Of a stretch of 64,000 nt of DNA, positions 46,881 through 58,846 are shown piece after piece. Source of the DNA: Anoplopoma fimbria. Lineage: Eukaryota > Chordata > Actinopteri > Perciformes > Anoplopomatidae. The notes beneath the pieces are model-generated. The model saw only the letters and a program-made list of their open reading frames with translations. It was not told the origin of the DNA and did no database searches. Position 1 is the first letter of the stretch, and each line of letters opens with the position of its first letter. The DNA is taken from positions 20,889,851 through 20,953,850 of the forward strand of contig NC_072458.1 in the NCBI RefSeq assembly GCF_027596085.1, written 5' to 3'. The translations under genes were made by a program, and so were the position numbers.

Positions 46881-47734
46881 CTGTATACCCATAATACAAT
46901 GCCATAAAAAAAGCTAAATCAGTAAATCCAATGACAAAGTACCTTGGATAAACTCAAGTCCTTAAATCAACCAGCTTTCGCCAGTAGTTATTAAAACACA
47001 TCGATTCTCCATGGTATTTCTGCAGCACTGTGCTTTTTGGACAGAATATTTGGCACCGGTCTACAGTGCATTCATTCCTGCTTGTTTAGCTCAGATACCT
47101 TTGGATTTTGCTTTTGTTGCATTTGCATTGGAACTACTGGCAATAAAAGACAATTAATCATCCATTTGGCTGTGACAGTTTGGATCGTATACCTTAAGAG
47201 CTTCACTCCTCTGGGAGGATCTTGCTCATTATGTTCCCAGTTTAAAACATTTTATAAAATAATATAGTATATATATAGTTTCTGCATGCATAGCCCACTA
47301 TATCACTGAGAATATGATGCCACCATGGGAAATATGAATATTTTTGCAGCCTAGTTTTCTTCGTAAATAGGTCCTTACTGGACAATTTGCACCTCAGTAC
47401 AAGCATTCAGCGACAGTGGAGGATCGTAGTGTTCTCTTTATGTGGCGAGTTTGAAAATGAGTTGGTTGGGTGGCAAATGGCCTTACACTCTATCACATCT
47501 GAAATTTAAATGCAGGAGACTGTCACAATGCAGCGAATACAGGTAACAGGGTTAGGATTCAAATGCGGGTGAAGGCATGCAGACAGGATGAGTTCAGTGT
47601 TTTTTATTTAACAACTATAGTCTCACCGACAGGTTCAGGTAGCCAGGCAGACAGACAGGTTTAGGTTCAGGCAAAGGGGACGAGTAGCTCCAGGGCAAAA
47701 CATACACAGCAAGAAAGCATGTTAGCAACTATGA
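46881..47734. other. Intergenic DNA, no gene seen
   Basis: AT-rich unique sequence with short frames only. Confidence 0.45.
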
Positions 47735-48003
47735 TGGGTGGATGGATGGGTGGATGAATGGATAAATGGGATGGGTGGATGGATGGATGGATGGATGGAT
47801 GGGTGGATGGATGGATGGATGGATGGATGGATGGATGGATGGATAAATGGGATGGGTGGGTGGATGGATGGAAGGATGGATGGGTGGATAGATGGATAAA
47901 TGGGATGGGTGGATGGATGGATAAATGGATGGATGGGTGGATGGATGGATGGATGGATGGATGGATGGATGGATGGATGGATAAATGGGATGGGTGGATG
48001 GAT
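47735..48003. repeat. (GGAT)n minisatellite with higher-order pattern
   Basis: About 270 bp of GGAT and GGGT units, punctuated four times by a variant block ggataaatgggatgggtgg (near 47759, 47841, 47894 and 47979). Open frames through it (WMDG repeats plus, SIHP repeats minus) are shadows. Confidence 0.95.
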
Positions 48004-48061
48004 TGAGGGCAGGCAGACAATAAAGGGGCCTGTGGAATAAGGAAGGTCAAGGAGGGTCAGC

Positions 48062-48122
48062 GAGAGAGAGAGAGAGAGAGAGAGGAGAAGAGAGAGAGAG
48101 AAGAGAGAGAGAGAGAGGGGGG
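48062..48122. repeat. (GA)n microsatellite, interrupted
   Basis: GA units broken by 'ggagaag' and 'aagag', ending in a G7 run. Confidence 0.95.
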
Positions 48123-48131
48123 GCTAAGAGA

Positions 48132-48215
48132 CTACAGATCACAGTGTAAAAGTGAACCACAGCATCAACTGGCGATCCAGCCAGACGAACAAGAGACAAC
48201 ACTGTTCCTGTAAAG
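48132..48215. mobile_element. Dispersed repeat P, copy 2 (inverted)
   Basis: 'gatcacagtgtaaaagtgaacc' and 'gatccagccagacg' are the reverse complement of 17711-17757. Neighbouring sequence to about 48600 ('gctaatgttagc', 'gagtctatggagg') also reads like dispersed teleost repeat DNA. Confidence 0.5.
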
Positions 48216-49483
48216 CCTGGCCGCTCTTTAGTCACTGCTACAATCATTACAAAGAAACAGCAGAATGTGTTGACATTCAGTTTACTTTCAGTAGCATAGA
48301 CATGCTTATGCTAGTTAATGATGTGCTAACGTACTCTGCTAATGTTAGCTTCACAGGTTTTTATGTTGAAACGTAACATTTTAGAAACGCATATTTTCTT
48401 CCAACCTCTCCTGGTGATGAGAATTACCAATACCACAAGGTTTTACTACCACGAGCTCCAAAATCCACCATACTAGCCTGCAAATGAAGAACACCTGAAA
48501 GGCGTTGCATAAGAGTCTATGGAGGAGCGCTGGGTAGTTGATGCTAAGCTAAGATTGGCCAGTCTGCGTACAAGGGGCGGGACCTAACGAATGGTGAATC
48601 CACAGCTTTGTTTTTATTAACTGCAATCACAATCTTTCCCTCTCTTTACCTCATCAATAAGTGTTTTAATTGCCTATCCCGAACCATACCTTAACCAGAA
48701 TATCACCTGACCTCACGCATGCGTTTGTGGCTGAAGGGGATCAAATTCAAGCTTTTAGAAATCTTGTAGCAGCACCTTAACAGCTGTAGTTTGGGTATGA
48801 AATGTTTAACAAGCACACGTTGATGTCCTCATTACTTTTGGCCATATTGTGTTTCATTAAACTAAAGTCCGGAAGTAAAAGAAGAAGCTGAGAGGTTTTT
48901 TTTTGTCTTTTAATTAGATTCCAAGTCTCAGTTTCATCATCACCTAAAGAAAGAGGGAAGATAATAAATAGATTCAGTGAAATGAATCCTTATGTTGTGA
49001 TTCTGCAACAGTTTCCTGCAACCCTTGCAGAAAAAAAAGGGCAGTATCTCTCCGGCAAGCTAAGTTCTACAAGGTTATGACACTGAGTGGTTTGAGTCTC
49101 CTTCTGCATCCTAACCTGGGAGTGATAAACTCAATCCAGGTGTGAAACTCGAGGATTTCTGCAGCTGGCATCCCATCACCAAATCCCTCACCTCCCTGCA
49201 AATCCTCCATCTACAGAACCCAGCGAGAGAGAACAGGAGAGCTTCATTAGGCCTATACAGTGGGTATAAAGTTAACTAACCTCACGGGGGTACACATCAG
49301 CATTCTTCTTTATCTCTCTCTCTGCCGCTCTATACCCCTTCACCCTCAAAGGAGCTCTCTCCGGTGACTCGCTGATCCAGAGGATGCTTCCAAAATGGCA
49401 GCTCGGGGAGCGTCGCTATTCCCCAGACTGCCGAGATGAGATGCAAGGTACTCTCTTGTGAGCGCAGGAGGAGAGGCGCAGGA

Positions 49484-49485
<2 letters not shown>
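48216..49485. other. Intergenic DNA, possible further repeats
   Basis: No gene was recognised. 49370-49460 is a short GC-balanced unique block. Confidence 0.4.
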
Positions 49486-49516
<31 letters not shown>

Positions 49517-49543
49517 TGTGTGTGTGAGAGAGTGTGTGTGTGT
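49486..49543. repeat. (GT)n microsatellite, interrupted
   Basis: Pure GT to 49514, then GT mixed with GA to 49543. Confidence 0.95.
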
Positions 49544-50186
49544 TTTTCTCCCTCTCTTTTATTTTCCTGGCTTTTCTCTGATCTGATCTGAGGTGAAATC
49601 ACAAATTGGCCCCTAGCCGCTGCCCCCTGTGTACATAACAGAACTCATTAAAGAGAGGAGGGTTATTAAAAAGTGATGGAGCGAGGGAGGACTCTGACAA
49701 GAAAAACTGATTCGGTTTAATAAAAGAGATGGAAGAAGGAGAAGAAATAGCTCCAGAAAAGAAACTTGCTGTGGGGAAAAAAAGAAAAAAAAAGAGGCTA
49801 GGCAATGAGGGAGCTGTGACGAGAGGCAGTGCGTTTACTATTCACTTTCACGGATGGCTTGCTCAAAACACTCCAGATTCTTCTGAGGCTTTGGACATGC
49901 TTGGATATTTATTCTAGACAGATGATAACAGGGAATAGGACGACTTCTTCTCCACTGGCTCCGTCTCTGTGCCCTACATGTGGACTGAGCAGAGACAATA
50001 CGACATGACGGCGACAACTCAGCGGGATGCAGAGTGAACCGCATGGTGCTTCTCCAGTCCCAACAATCAGCAAAAAAAAAAAAAGCCGCTTAAGGTCACG
50101 GCTAAAAAAAATACACCACGTATTACTGTTCACTCAAGATAAAAGCATTTGTTAAATGGACGTATCATAACGCCTCCCTGCTCGGG

Positions 50187-50188
<2 letters not shown>
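49544..50188. other. Intergenic DNA, no gene seen
   Basis: Purine-rich around 49670-49800. Only short frames. Confidence 0.45.

Positions 50189-50275
<87 letters not shown>
50189..50275. repeat. (GT)n microsatellite, 87 bp
   Basis: Pure alternating GT. Confidence 0.98.
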
Positions 50276-50276
<1 letters not shown>

Positions 50277-50389
50277 AACGGCTGCATGCGCTCCTCTGGT
50301 ATTCTGCTTCATGGATGTTCATCTATTATTCATCTGTTGACTGGGAACACACATGAAATGCGAGCAAAGTATCTGCTGGAGGGATTGCG

Positions 50390-50682
50390 GGTGGGGGGGG
50401 GGGGGGTGGAGAGAGAGTAAGAGAGACAGAGGTGGATGTTAAAAAGTTAACGAGGGGAGAGGGAAGAGGAGCGACGGGTAGAAAGACAAAGAGATGAGGA
50501 GACGAACAGGCAGGGAGGTCTGGTGGGGGGGGGGGTGATGAGACTTTCTTCCAGGTTGTTTGTTCTCCAGAGGCTACTGTGGATCCAGATGGACTGAGGC
50601 TGAGAGGGAACAGAATGTGCATCAATATTTACTCGCCTAGCCTCACATTTTCCACCAAGACTGTGGGGGGGGGGGGGGGGGG

Positions 50683-50722
<40 letters not shown>
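50390..50722. repeat. Purine-rich tract with G18 next to A37
   Basis: G-runs lie at about 50393-50407, 50524-50534 and 50665-50682. The last is followed, after 'agc', by A37 at 50686-50722. The surrounding plus strand is purine-rich. Confidence 0.93.
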
Positions 50723-50723
<1 letters not shown>

Positions 50724-51204
50724 CAGTGCACGCACACAACCAGACTTCATGTGTGGATTTTCTAACGGCTGAATACTCCTACTGCAGAGCACATATACCT
50801 TTGCGGTTGATTTTCCTGAAATGTAAGAATTCACATGCTGAATGTGTCTGCTGCATGTGGAACTTTTCCACGAGTAACTGAAGAGACTAGAACCTGCAGC
50901 GTCCCCACCTGTATGCCTCCGCAGAAGCAGAACCACCTGCTCCATCCAACATCCTCCAGAGGCCTCGTTTAGGATCATTACAAACACACGGAGAAGGTGT
51001 TGGAAAAGTTGTGCACGCCACTCCCCGGGGGCAAATGTTAGGCTTTGGGAAAACTGAGCTGGCAGTAGAATGTGTGCAGCTCAACAGAAGCTACGATGTG
51101 TGGAAGTCACCAACCGTCCTCCACTTCCGCGTCTAGGAATCCAATGTTGGAATATTACATGGTTCAGAATGAGTTATTTGATCAAAGGCAGACACTGATA
51201 GATA
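50723..51204. other. Intergenic DNA, no gene seen
   Basis: Unique sequence with short frames only. Confidence 0.45.
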
Positions 51205-51510
51205 TCACCATAAAACTTCCCTAGTTGATAAATAACATTTACACTTTTTTTGGAGGACACGTTTTCTTAAATTTCATGTTTAAATATCCAAATGAGGCAT
51301 TTTCTTATCAAATATGTGCTAATTTGCATCATTTCCAGAACAGAAATCTGATTATTGGATAAAGCCTGGTTCTTGTTACATTTATCTGACGGATTATAGT
51401 GAAAGATCTTTACAGAGTGACTTTAGGATCTCGCTCTGTATCACGCCATAAATCATAAAAAAAAACTGTCAACAGCCATAAAAAAAAAAAATCAATTTTC
51501 CCCATGATTC
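51205..51510. mobile_element. Interspersed repeat S, copy 2
   Basis: Shares 'aacttccctagttgataa', 'tttaaatatccaaatgaggc', 'tttccagaacagaaatctga' and 'ctgtcaacagccataaaa' with 28980-29420. Segment order differs slightly, consistent with internal repetition or deletion in the family. Confidence 0.65.
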
Positions 51511-52687
51511 TAGGAATAAATGTTTATAAATCAGGTTGTTTGATGAAACAGCTCACGACAAGGTCTGTGGATTATCTTGAGTCACCGGGTCATGATTTCT
51601 GGAAAGAAACATTGCTGTTGGTTTTTAAAATGTGTTTTTTTTTTTTCCACGCTTTGAGCACCACAAGCCGAGTTACGTATATTACCATTATATTTAAGAA
51701 AAAGCAGACATCTCTACGACGGATATCTCAAACACTAAGCAACTCACACCAAAACCATCTTAATGAATGACTGCACCACAAGCAAGAAGGAAAATATGCA
51801 TTTTTGATTTGTTTACTGTCCTTTTAAAAGGTCCATATCTTGTGGGCCATTATCGTGCTTTTTGAAAGTGCATATTGACAGAGAAATTTTCAAATTGAGA
51901 CTTTTCAACTTTCTTAATTTAGTTATTTAACTTTGATGGCAATCCAAATTTGGTGACAAGTATGGCAATTTTTTAAAGATGTACTGTCGCCTCTTTACCC
52001 ACATTTTGCCCTTTAAACCTGTAAAGAGTGTACTTTGTTAGCTTTTATGCACAAACAACATGAAATACCTGCTTCACCCGCATTTCTTTTAATGCCATTC
52101 TTCTCTCCCTCTAAAAAGTAAAGTTAAATTCCCCGCTCAGTGCATATTTCCATAGATGGATGTAAACGTAATGTTTATTTCTTTAAATATAAGCTCTCCC
52201 AAAAGAAAAGTGTATCCGATAAAGCCGGCATAATGTTCAAATAAATTTATTTGAAGGCTTATGCATTCTGCACGTCCCTCATGAACAAATAGAAATGAGC
52301 TAATTTGAGTATTATTCTGAATTATATGTGTTGGAGTTGTTTTACTGGGAGTGTTGGTTTGGGAATAGCCTGCAACCATATACAGTTTTAATGCTTTTTT
52401 TCTTAATTAAGTCAGGAAGTTTGCATGTTTGTGTATTTATAGGATAAAATAAAGTATCTTCTGAGTGCCACTTATCCTAAACTTTGCACTATTAGTCTTT
52501 TTTTTGTCGGAAAATCACTTTGTTCTTAAAGAAAATCGACACAAACAAAGTGTTAATTTGTTGCTCATTTATCTATTTTGTTCCCCGCTGAACCCTGCAA
52601 GTACAGCCACAGGACAGGTTTATAAAAAGACACAGTGCTCTCCAGAAATCCAGACAGTCAGGGGTCATTTTCAGATTTTCTTTTTAG
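51511..52687. other. AT-rich intergenic DNA, no gene seen
   Basis: AT-rich, with short frames. It ends in a pyrimidine-rich stretch immediately before the AG at 52686-52687. Confidence 0.4.
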
Positions 52688-52869
52688 CAGCTTTCAACAG
52701 TGCAAAGGCAAACGGCTGCTCACTCAGGCGTCACCTAAAACGGGCATTGGCAGCGGGACCCCCGAGGACGAGAAGTGGAGGCTCTGACCGGGGAGTGAAC
52801 CTGGTGCGCAGGTGCTCAACCGTTTCACAGGCGGTCGGCGAGCCAGAGCCGAGGCAACGGGCAAATAAA
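52688..52869 (+). other. Speculative terminal exon: acceptor, 32 codons, stop, AATAAA
   Basis: A polypyrimidine tract with AG at 52686-52687 (gattttctttttag) precedes a frame open from AGC 52689 to TGA 52785-52787. The 32-residue product has ordinary protein composition and ends TGIGSGTPEDEKWRL. An AATAAA lies at 52864-52869, about 77 bp past the stop, and the 52690-52860 block is sharply more GC- and CpG-rich than the AT-rich DNA before it. The peptide is not recognised and no partner exon was found. The GC block could equally be regulatory DNA. Confidence 0.2.
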
Positions 52870-53246
52870 TATAATTAGTGGCACTTAGCGGCGTTTACCT
52901 CGGCTCACCTTCTGCTGCGTCCTCACACATCCCTCTGTCTGAGCTTCTTCTTTTCATCTGCCTCGCAGATTGTTAGTTTTCTTTTTTTACACACTGCACA
53001 CTGGTGAATACTGTACATTTATCTTCAGAGATCTTTCTGTACAGAGCCAAGGTCAGGCTGTGTGGCTGACAGGAGGGCGATGAATTGGAATAATCAGGGA
53101 CGGGTTGGGTTACCTTTGTTTTCTCCTGTGGCTGCTTGCAGCATCGCCAACGCCGCCAACGCCGCCGCCGTGCTCATCTTTGTCTCATCCGCTCCACTTC
53201 CTTTGGCTTTGAAGGGCATGTCTGCTTGCATGTCAGAGATTAGAGG

Positions 53247-53250
<4 letters not shown>
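52870..53250. other. Spacer, no gene seen
   Basis: Includes a (GCC)n-like patch 'gccaacgccgccaacgccgccgccg' at about 53144-53168. No recognised product. Confidence 0.4.

Positions 53251-53335
<85 letters not shown>
53251..53335. repeat. (TG)n microsatellite, 85 bp
   Basis: Pure TG, the first of a pair in the same sense. Confidence 0.98.
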
Positions 53336-53339
<4 letters not shown>

Positions 53340-53412
53340 TCTTCTTGATGTCTTTGTCCTGGAGGCGGAGGAGGCAGAGGGCGGCGGAGTCATGCGGACT
53401 TCAACTCTTGCT

Positions 53413-53415
<3 letters not shown>

Positions 53416-53499
<84 letters not shown>
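53416..53499. repeat. (TG)n microsatellite, 84 bp
   Basis: Pure TG, 80 bp after an array of almost the same length and sense. Confidence 0.98.
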
Positions 53500-53500
<1 letters not shown>

Positions 53501-53591
53501 AGACAGGGAGGGAATGGAGGCACTCGTCTGTATAATGGAGTAAGAACTCCACCAGCTTCTAGCAGCCTCTGTTTGCTGCTGCACTATAAAC

Positions 53592-53603
53592 ATGCACGCA
53601 CAT

Positions 53604-53634
<31 letters not shown>

Positions 53635-53668
53635 CACACATACTAACACATACTAACACACACACACT
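53592..53668. repeat. (CA)n imperfect microsatellite
   Basis: CA units with cccaca and tactaaca interruptions, opposite in sense to the two TG arrays just upstream. Confidence 0.95.
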
Positions 53669-54488
53669 CGTTCCTGGCCCACAGACCAAAACCAGACCAG
53701 CTGTAATTTGTCATTTGGCTGCAAACTGGGCCGCCAGCACTGGGTTACTTTTAGCTTCTGGCTCGATGGTAATCCCTCCCTTTGAAGGCCGGCCAATCCA
53801 ATCCCATGGCTGACACCGCCAGAGAGGACTACACCATTGTGACCTTTATGGTGCACCAGCTAATCTCTCCTCAACGAGAAAGAGAGAGAGAGAGAGAGAG
53901 AGAGTGAGTGGAAAACTGGCAAAGAGTTCAACAAGCTTACTCCTTCCTCCCCATCCTCTGTTCTGATTTTTTTTACTGCAGAAACATGCAAAGCCATTTT
54001 CCCAACATGCACCGTCTAGTCACTCGCTTTTAGAAAAAAACGGAGGAAAAAGTCACACAGCCCTTTTGGTCGCTTGACATTTAGCAAATCCTCATGTTTC
54101 TGCCTCTGGCTCTGTGTTCTGGGTGTGTAGAGTTGGCGTGCGCTCGCGTCCCTGGCACAAGTTGGCACATTTAAGAACGTGTGCCGCCATTTAAACTTTT
54201 TTTCACACCTAGTTGGTTCAAATCACTTCTCTTGATGGATTCACCTTTCATGAGGCGGCTCGGGTCTTGTGAGAACACAGGAATGTTGTGGAGAGGGAGG
54301 CTCAGATTCAGAAACCTGAATCATGTTATTTGAATGTAAATATGGTGACAAATAGAAATAATCAACAACATATAAATGTAGTCATCCCATTCATGATGTC
54401 AAGAAACCTTCATCTTTGTTGACCATCATAAAGGAGCACATATTGAACCACGGAGGAGTAAACCGTAAATAATAAGTAGATTATGATG
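53669..54488. other. Intergenic DNA with (GA)n
   Basis: A pure (GA)n run of about 12 units lies at 53880-53904. Otherwise unique, no gene. Confidence 0.5.
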
Positions 54489-54906
54489 CAGTGTTCTAGT
54501 CAAAACAACCTGAACCAAGACCAAGTCATGACCGAGACTGACCATGACCAGTGCATGAGCATCAATCCTCTACATACTTACAATGACATGTGGAACATGC
54601 TACATGCACTCCTCAAATTGATCTAAAAGATCCACATTCCGATAAGAAAACTTGCAGAAAACAAACAAAGATTCCTCTTCATTGACCTTGTTATACTGTA
54701 TATGTGTGTGCATGTATAAGTAAACCATGAGGATTGCAGAGGTCTATTTTTTCTATTAGCATCAGTTACGACATTGACAAATAAATCAGACAATGTTCCA
54801 GCAGTTTTGGTCTTGACCAGTCCTGAAATAGATGTCTGAGACCGAGACAAGACCTTCAAAAAATGGTCCTTAGATCAGTCTAGACAGTCTAGACAATACT
54901 GCAACA
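54489..54906. mobile_element. hAT-like MITE (about 420 bp)
   Basis: Starts with 'cagtgttctagtcaaaaca' and 'gaccaagaccaagtcatgacc' and ends with 'gagaccgagacaagacc', 'tcagtctagacagtc' and 'actgcaacac'. The imperfectly inverted CAGTGTT.TAGTC and GACA.TACTGCAACAC ends and the 'gaccaagaccaag' and 'gaccgagacaagacc' body are those of a common teleost non-autonomous repeat. No transposase is present. hAT assignment is tentative because the 8-bp target duplication could not be confirmed. Confidence 0.6.
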
Positions 54907-55765
54907 CAGCTATAATGAGAGTAGCATTGAGAGACAACCGTCCAAAACCTCTGCAGAAACTTTGATTTTCATTTCTGTACCAAAACATCCATCAAACTAA
55001 CAGTTTGCGTTTTTGATTCATGATGCAAGTAACGGAGAAATAACATGCAATATTGGGTTATAACCGCGATTCAGGAACAGAGATAACATCCAAACCAACT
55101 TCTTGGACCCAAAGACGTGTCCAACCATTTTCCCTCCAGTTTGTCTCACAAGCCTCCCATCCTTTACTCCCATTACAGGAACCAGAGGGGGACCATGAAA
55201 CCATAAAGTCTCATGGAGAAGTTCCTCGCTCTGAGACTCCCTCCGTGGTTTCTTTGCTTCGATACCTCCTGGTCCACCATTTCTTCGAAATAGCTTGTAT
55301 GCATCTCCTTGGTATTTAAATGTCAGCTAAGCCAAAGGACCCTCTTTCAACTTAAGCATAAAAGGAAAATTACTTTAATTGCAAGCCAATCATGCAAAAG
55401 CGGTGAAATAACAACTTGGGCCCAAACAAACCGAAAAATACCCCGACAAAAACAAACCAGCTATTTGTGGCTGAAGCATCAATAAAGATGAGCTCAAAGT
55501 GCCTCTCATGCTAAGTGCTATTTCGTTTGGTTTGTAATTTGGTCCGCCAGCGCCCCCACCCCACCCCACCCCAGGCCATCGCTTCATCTATTTTGTTCCT
55601 GCCAGACCAGGCCGAGAGGAAGGGTGCGGGGCTCAACATGGGCTCCGATCAGCAGGACACCTCCAATCTCCCACCATGGAACTAATCAACACTTTACTGC
55701 CACCCCGCCGAGAAGCAACCGGCTCTGAAGGAGACAGAAGGGGGAACCTGGTGAGATGGAGTGTG
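54907..55765. other. Intergenic DNA, no gene seen
   Basis: A (CCCCA)n patch lies at 55553-55573. Frames up to 88 codons have no recognisable product. Confidence 0.45.
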
Positions 55766-55840
55766 AGAAGAAGAAGAAGAAGAAGAAGAAGAAGAAGAAG
55801 AAGAAGAAGAAGAAGAAGAAGAAGAAGAAGAAGAAGAAGA
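55766..55840. repeat. (GAA)n trinucleotide repeat, 25 units
   Basis: A pure 75-bp GAA array, a polypurine tract known to favour triplex (H-DNA) formation. Confidence 0.98.
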
Positions 55841-55943
55841 CAGAAATAGAGGCAGAGAATGAGAGAAAGCAGTTCCTTGTTGAGGATCCTAAATTTACCC
55901 CAGAGTTGAGGCTCCCTTCAACTCATGCTCTCTGAAAAGAACT

Positions 55944-56690
<747 letters not shown>

Positions 56691-56960
56691 AGATTTACAT
56701 CGTGCATTCAAAAAGAAACGCTTGCTTAGGTTTGGGCAACAAAACAACCTAGTTAGGGTCAGGAAAAACATCATGATTGGGCTTAAAGCAGGTATGTAAA
56801 CTAAGTAAAACATAAACAGTGTAACAAAAGTGCGGAAAACTATCTAAAAATAACTCACACACTTTGGGACACGAACACCGGTCTCCTGGGTGACAGTCCT
56901 GTGTTTGTTTGACCTATCTGCCCTGTGAGGGTTATTTCAGTCTTCATACTACATTGTCAC
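56691..56960. mobile_element. Repeat family H, best-preserved copy
   Basis: 'cttgcttaggtttgggcaac', 'aacaacctagttagggtcagg' and 'catcatgattgggctta' are followed by 'acgaacaccggtctcctggg' and 'gtgtttgtttgacctatctg'. Orientation is opposite to the copies at 3.9, 25.7 and 32.2 kb. The class is unknown. Confidence 0.6.
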
Positions 56961-57556
56961 ACTGCGGGAACATTTTTCTCTGAGCGTCAAATGATGACAC
57001 CGATGGGTTTACATTGAAAGTTAAATTGAAAACCTGGTGTGTCTCATGCAAACACTAAAGGGGGCCCTGTTTGTCACTATCAGATGTACTGGGAATGAGA
57101 GCTTCTGGACAATATGCACCGCCTTTTTTTACTCAAATTCATTCAGCACAGGGCGGAAATGCCGATATGAAGATAAGATTAGGACAGACAGATAGAAATA
57201 TACAAAATCTGGCAGAAAGAATATGTCACAGTCTGCAATTTAACTGGCAGCCTGCGCTTGTACACACGGACAGCATGAACACACCTTGTGTTTGGTTTTA
57301 AAAAAGGTATCAGACAATCAAAACTTATTTAATACAAAAGCAATCTTTGTGTTCCTTTGTTATTATGCAGCTTTCAAACAAATAGATTTGGTAAAAGTTG
57401 GAAAACAAAGCATTCCACTTTCTGCTGAGGTGCTGTCCATGGTGCTGAAAGATGGACTCGGTCGCTCTATGCCTCTGGTGCTTGCATACATGCATACATG
57501 TGTGCATGCATGAACATGCTGTACTCTTAAGGGTCCTGGTTTGGGGGTTTGAAAAT
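56961..57556. other. Intergenic DNA, no gene seen
   Basis: Frames of 75 codons or so, without recognised products. Confidence 0.4.
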
Positions 57557-57922
57557 ACGGTAACACTACTGGACTACTGCAGCAGCATCCTGTACAACAG
57601 ATCCACCAAAATCATGAACAAACTACAATACATCCAAAAACTCCTCTGCCCGTCTGCAGACACTCCCCGTCACTCGCCACTTTCAAAACTGCACCTAAAA
57701 CTCATTGATTTATATGTGCTTTCAACCTGTGATGCTAGTTATGTATGGTTTTTTTTTTGTTGTTGTTTTGTTTATTTCTGCTATAATGTCATATCTCTGC
57801 CTTGTTTACATTTTTATTTATTTAATTGTTTCTGCCTTTACCATGTGAAGTGCCTTTGAGTACCTTTTGAAAGCACAATACAAATAAAATGTATAATTAT
57901 TATTATTATTATTATTATTATT
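57557..57922 (+). pseudogene. LINE 3' end: reverse transcriptase C-terminal fragment and tail
   Basis: The plus frame (57452-57859) contains LLDYCSSILYN and KIMNKLQYIQKLL, the wording of the C-terminal region of L2/Rex1-type LINE enzymes (LDYCN.LLYG...KLQ.IQN). The nucleotide 3' end, 'gaagtgcctttgagtacc', 'aaagcacaatacaaataaaa' and then (ATT)n, is the typical terminus of these elements. Everything upstream of the fragment is missing, as expected for a 5'-truncated retroposon copy. Confidence 0.8.
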
Positions 57923-57925
57923 AGT

Positions 57926-57969
<44 letters not shown>
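57894..57969. repeat. (ATT)n then (GTA)n microsatellites
   Basis: (ATT)n at about 57894-57922 is the LINE tail. (GTA)n at 57925-57969 follows directly and may have arisen from it by mutation and slippage. Confidence 0.95.
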
Positions 57970-58565
57970 TGGTCAGGTGTAGTTCTGTATCGTTGCAGTC
58001 AAACCTCTCTAACCTTTCTCTGTTTTCTGAAATGTATTTGTTCCTTGCACCTCTTTGGCATATCCAAGGTTATTTTTCTCACATGTATCTAAAGTCTTTT
58101 TTTCTTTTTCCAAAATCTTCTTTTTCTCGGTTACGAGAATCTTCTACAGACAAAATGTGACTTAATAAAAAGTGCTTGGTGCTGACATCTAAAAATGAAA
58201 AGAAGAAAAGAAATATGAATAAAAAAACGAAAAATACTCAAGATAAAAAGAAGGCAAGAAAAGGAAACGGCATTCATAAGAAAGCCTAGAAAAGTATCCG
58301 TCAGACTGGTAATGAGTCAGTGAAAAAGACAGAGGGGGCGGGAAATAAAATAGACTTGCTGAAGTAGAGTTAAGTGAAAAAGTAGACACATCGGGAGTGA
58401 AACGGAGAGGCAGAGATATTGGATGAGGCAAATATTGAGCATTAGCGGAGACAAAAGCGAGGAGGCGCAAAAGAGATCAAGAGAGTGAGAAGACGAGAAA
58501 AGCGCCATGACGACGGCAGATATTACTGTCCCCGTCAGCGAGCTCCAGCGGCGATGGTGGCGTGG
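57970..58565. other. Intergenic DNA, no gene seen
   Basis: Purine-rich plus strand from 58190 to 58500. No gene recognised. Confidence 0.4.
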
Positions 58566-58670
58566 CCGGAGCAGGAGGCCCCGGAGCAGGAGGCCCCGGA
58601 GCAGGAGGCCCCGGAGCAGGAGGCCACGGAACAGGAGGCCCCGGAGCAGGAGGCCACGGAACAGGAGGCC
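58566..58670. repeat. 15-bp GC-rich minisatellite, 7 units
   Basis: Seven head-to-tail copies of ccggagcaggaggcc. Units 5 and 7 share the variant acggaacaggaggcc, so the right half alternates as a 30-bp higher-order unit. As 15 is a multiple of 3 and there are no stops, all plus frames are open (EQEAP, RSRRP or AGGPG repeats). A coding role is possible but unsupported. Confidence 0.93.
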
Positions 58671-58808
58671 CCGGACGCAGCATTTGGTCATTTCACAGAG
58701 CGCTGCAGCCCACAAAAACAATGTTGAAGCAATCAGAGCTAATTGCGCGCTAATGGCTCCCCTTCCACTCTCCTTCTCTAATTGGCTGGCACCATCTGCG
58801 CACAAACA

Positions 58809-58811
<3 letters not shown>
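58671..58811. other. Spacer, no gene seen
   Basis: Short unique stretch leading into a CA array. Confidence 0.4.

Positions 58812-58844
<33 letters not shown>
58812..58844. repeat. (AC)n microsatellite, 33 bp
   Basis: Pure AC with imperfect CA on both sides. Confidence 0.95.
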
Positions 58845-58846
<2 letters not shown>

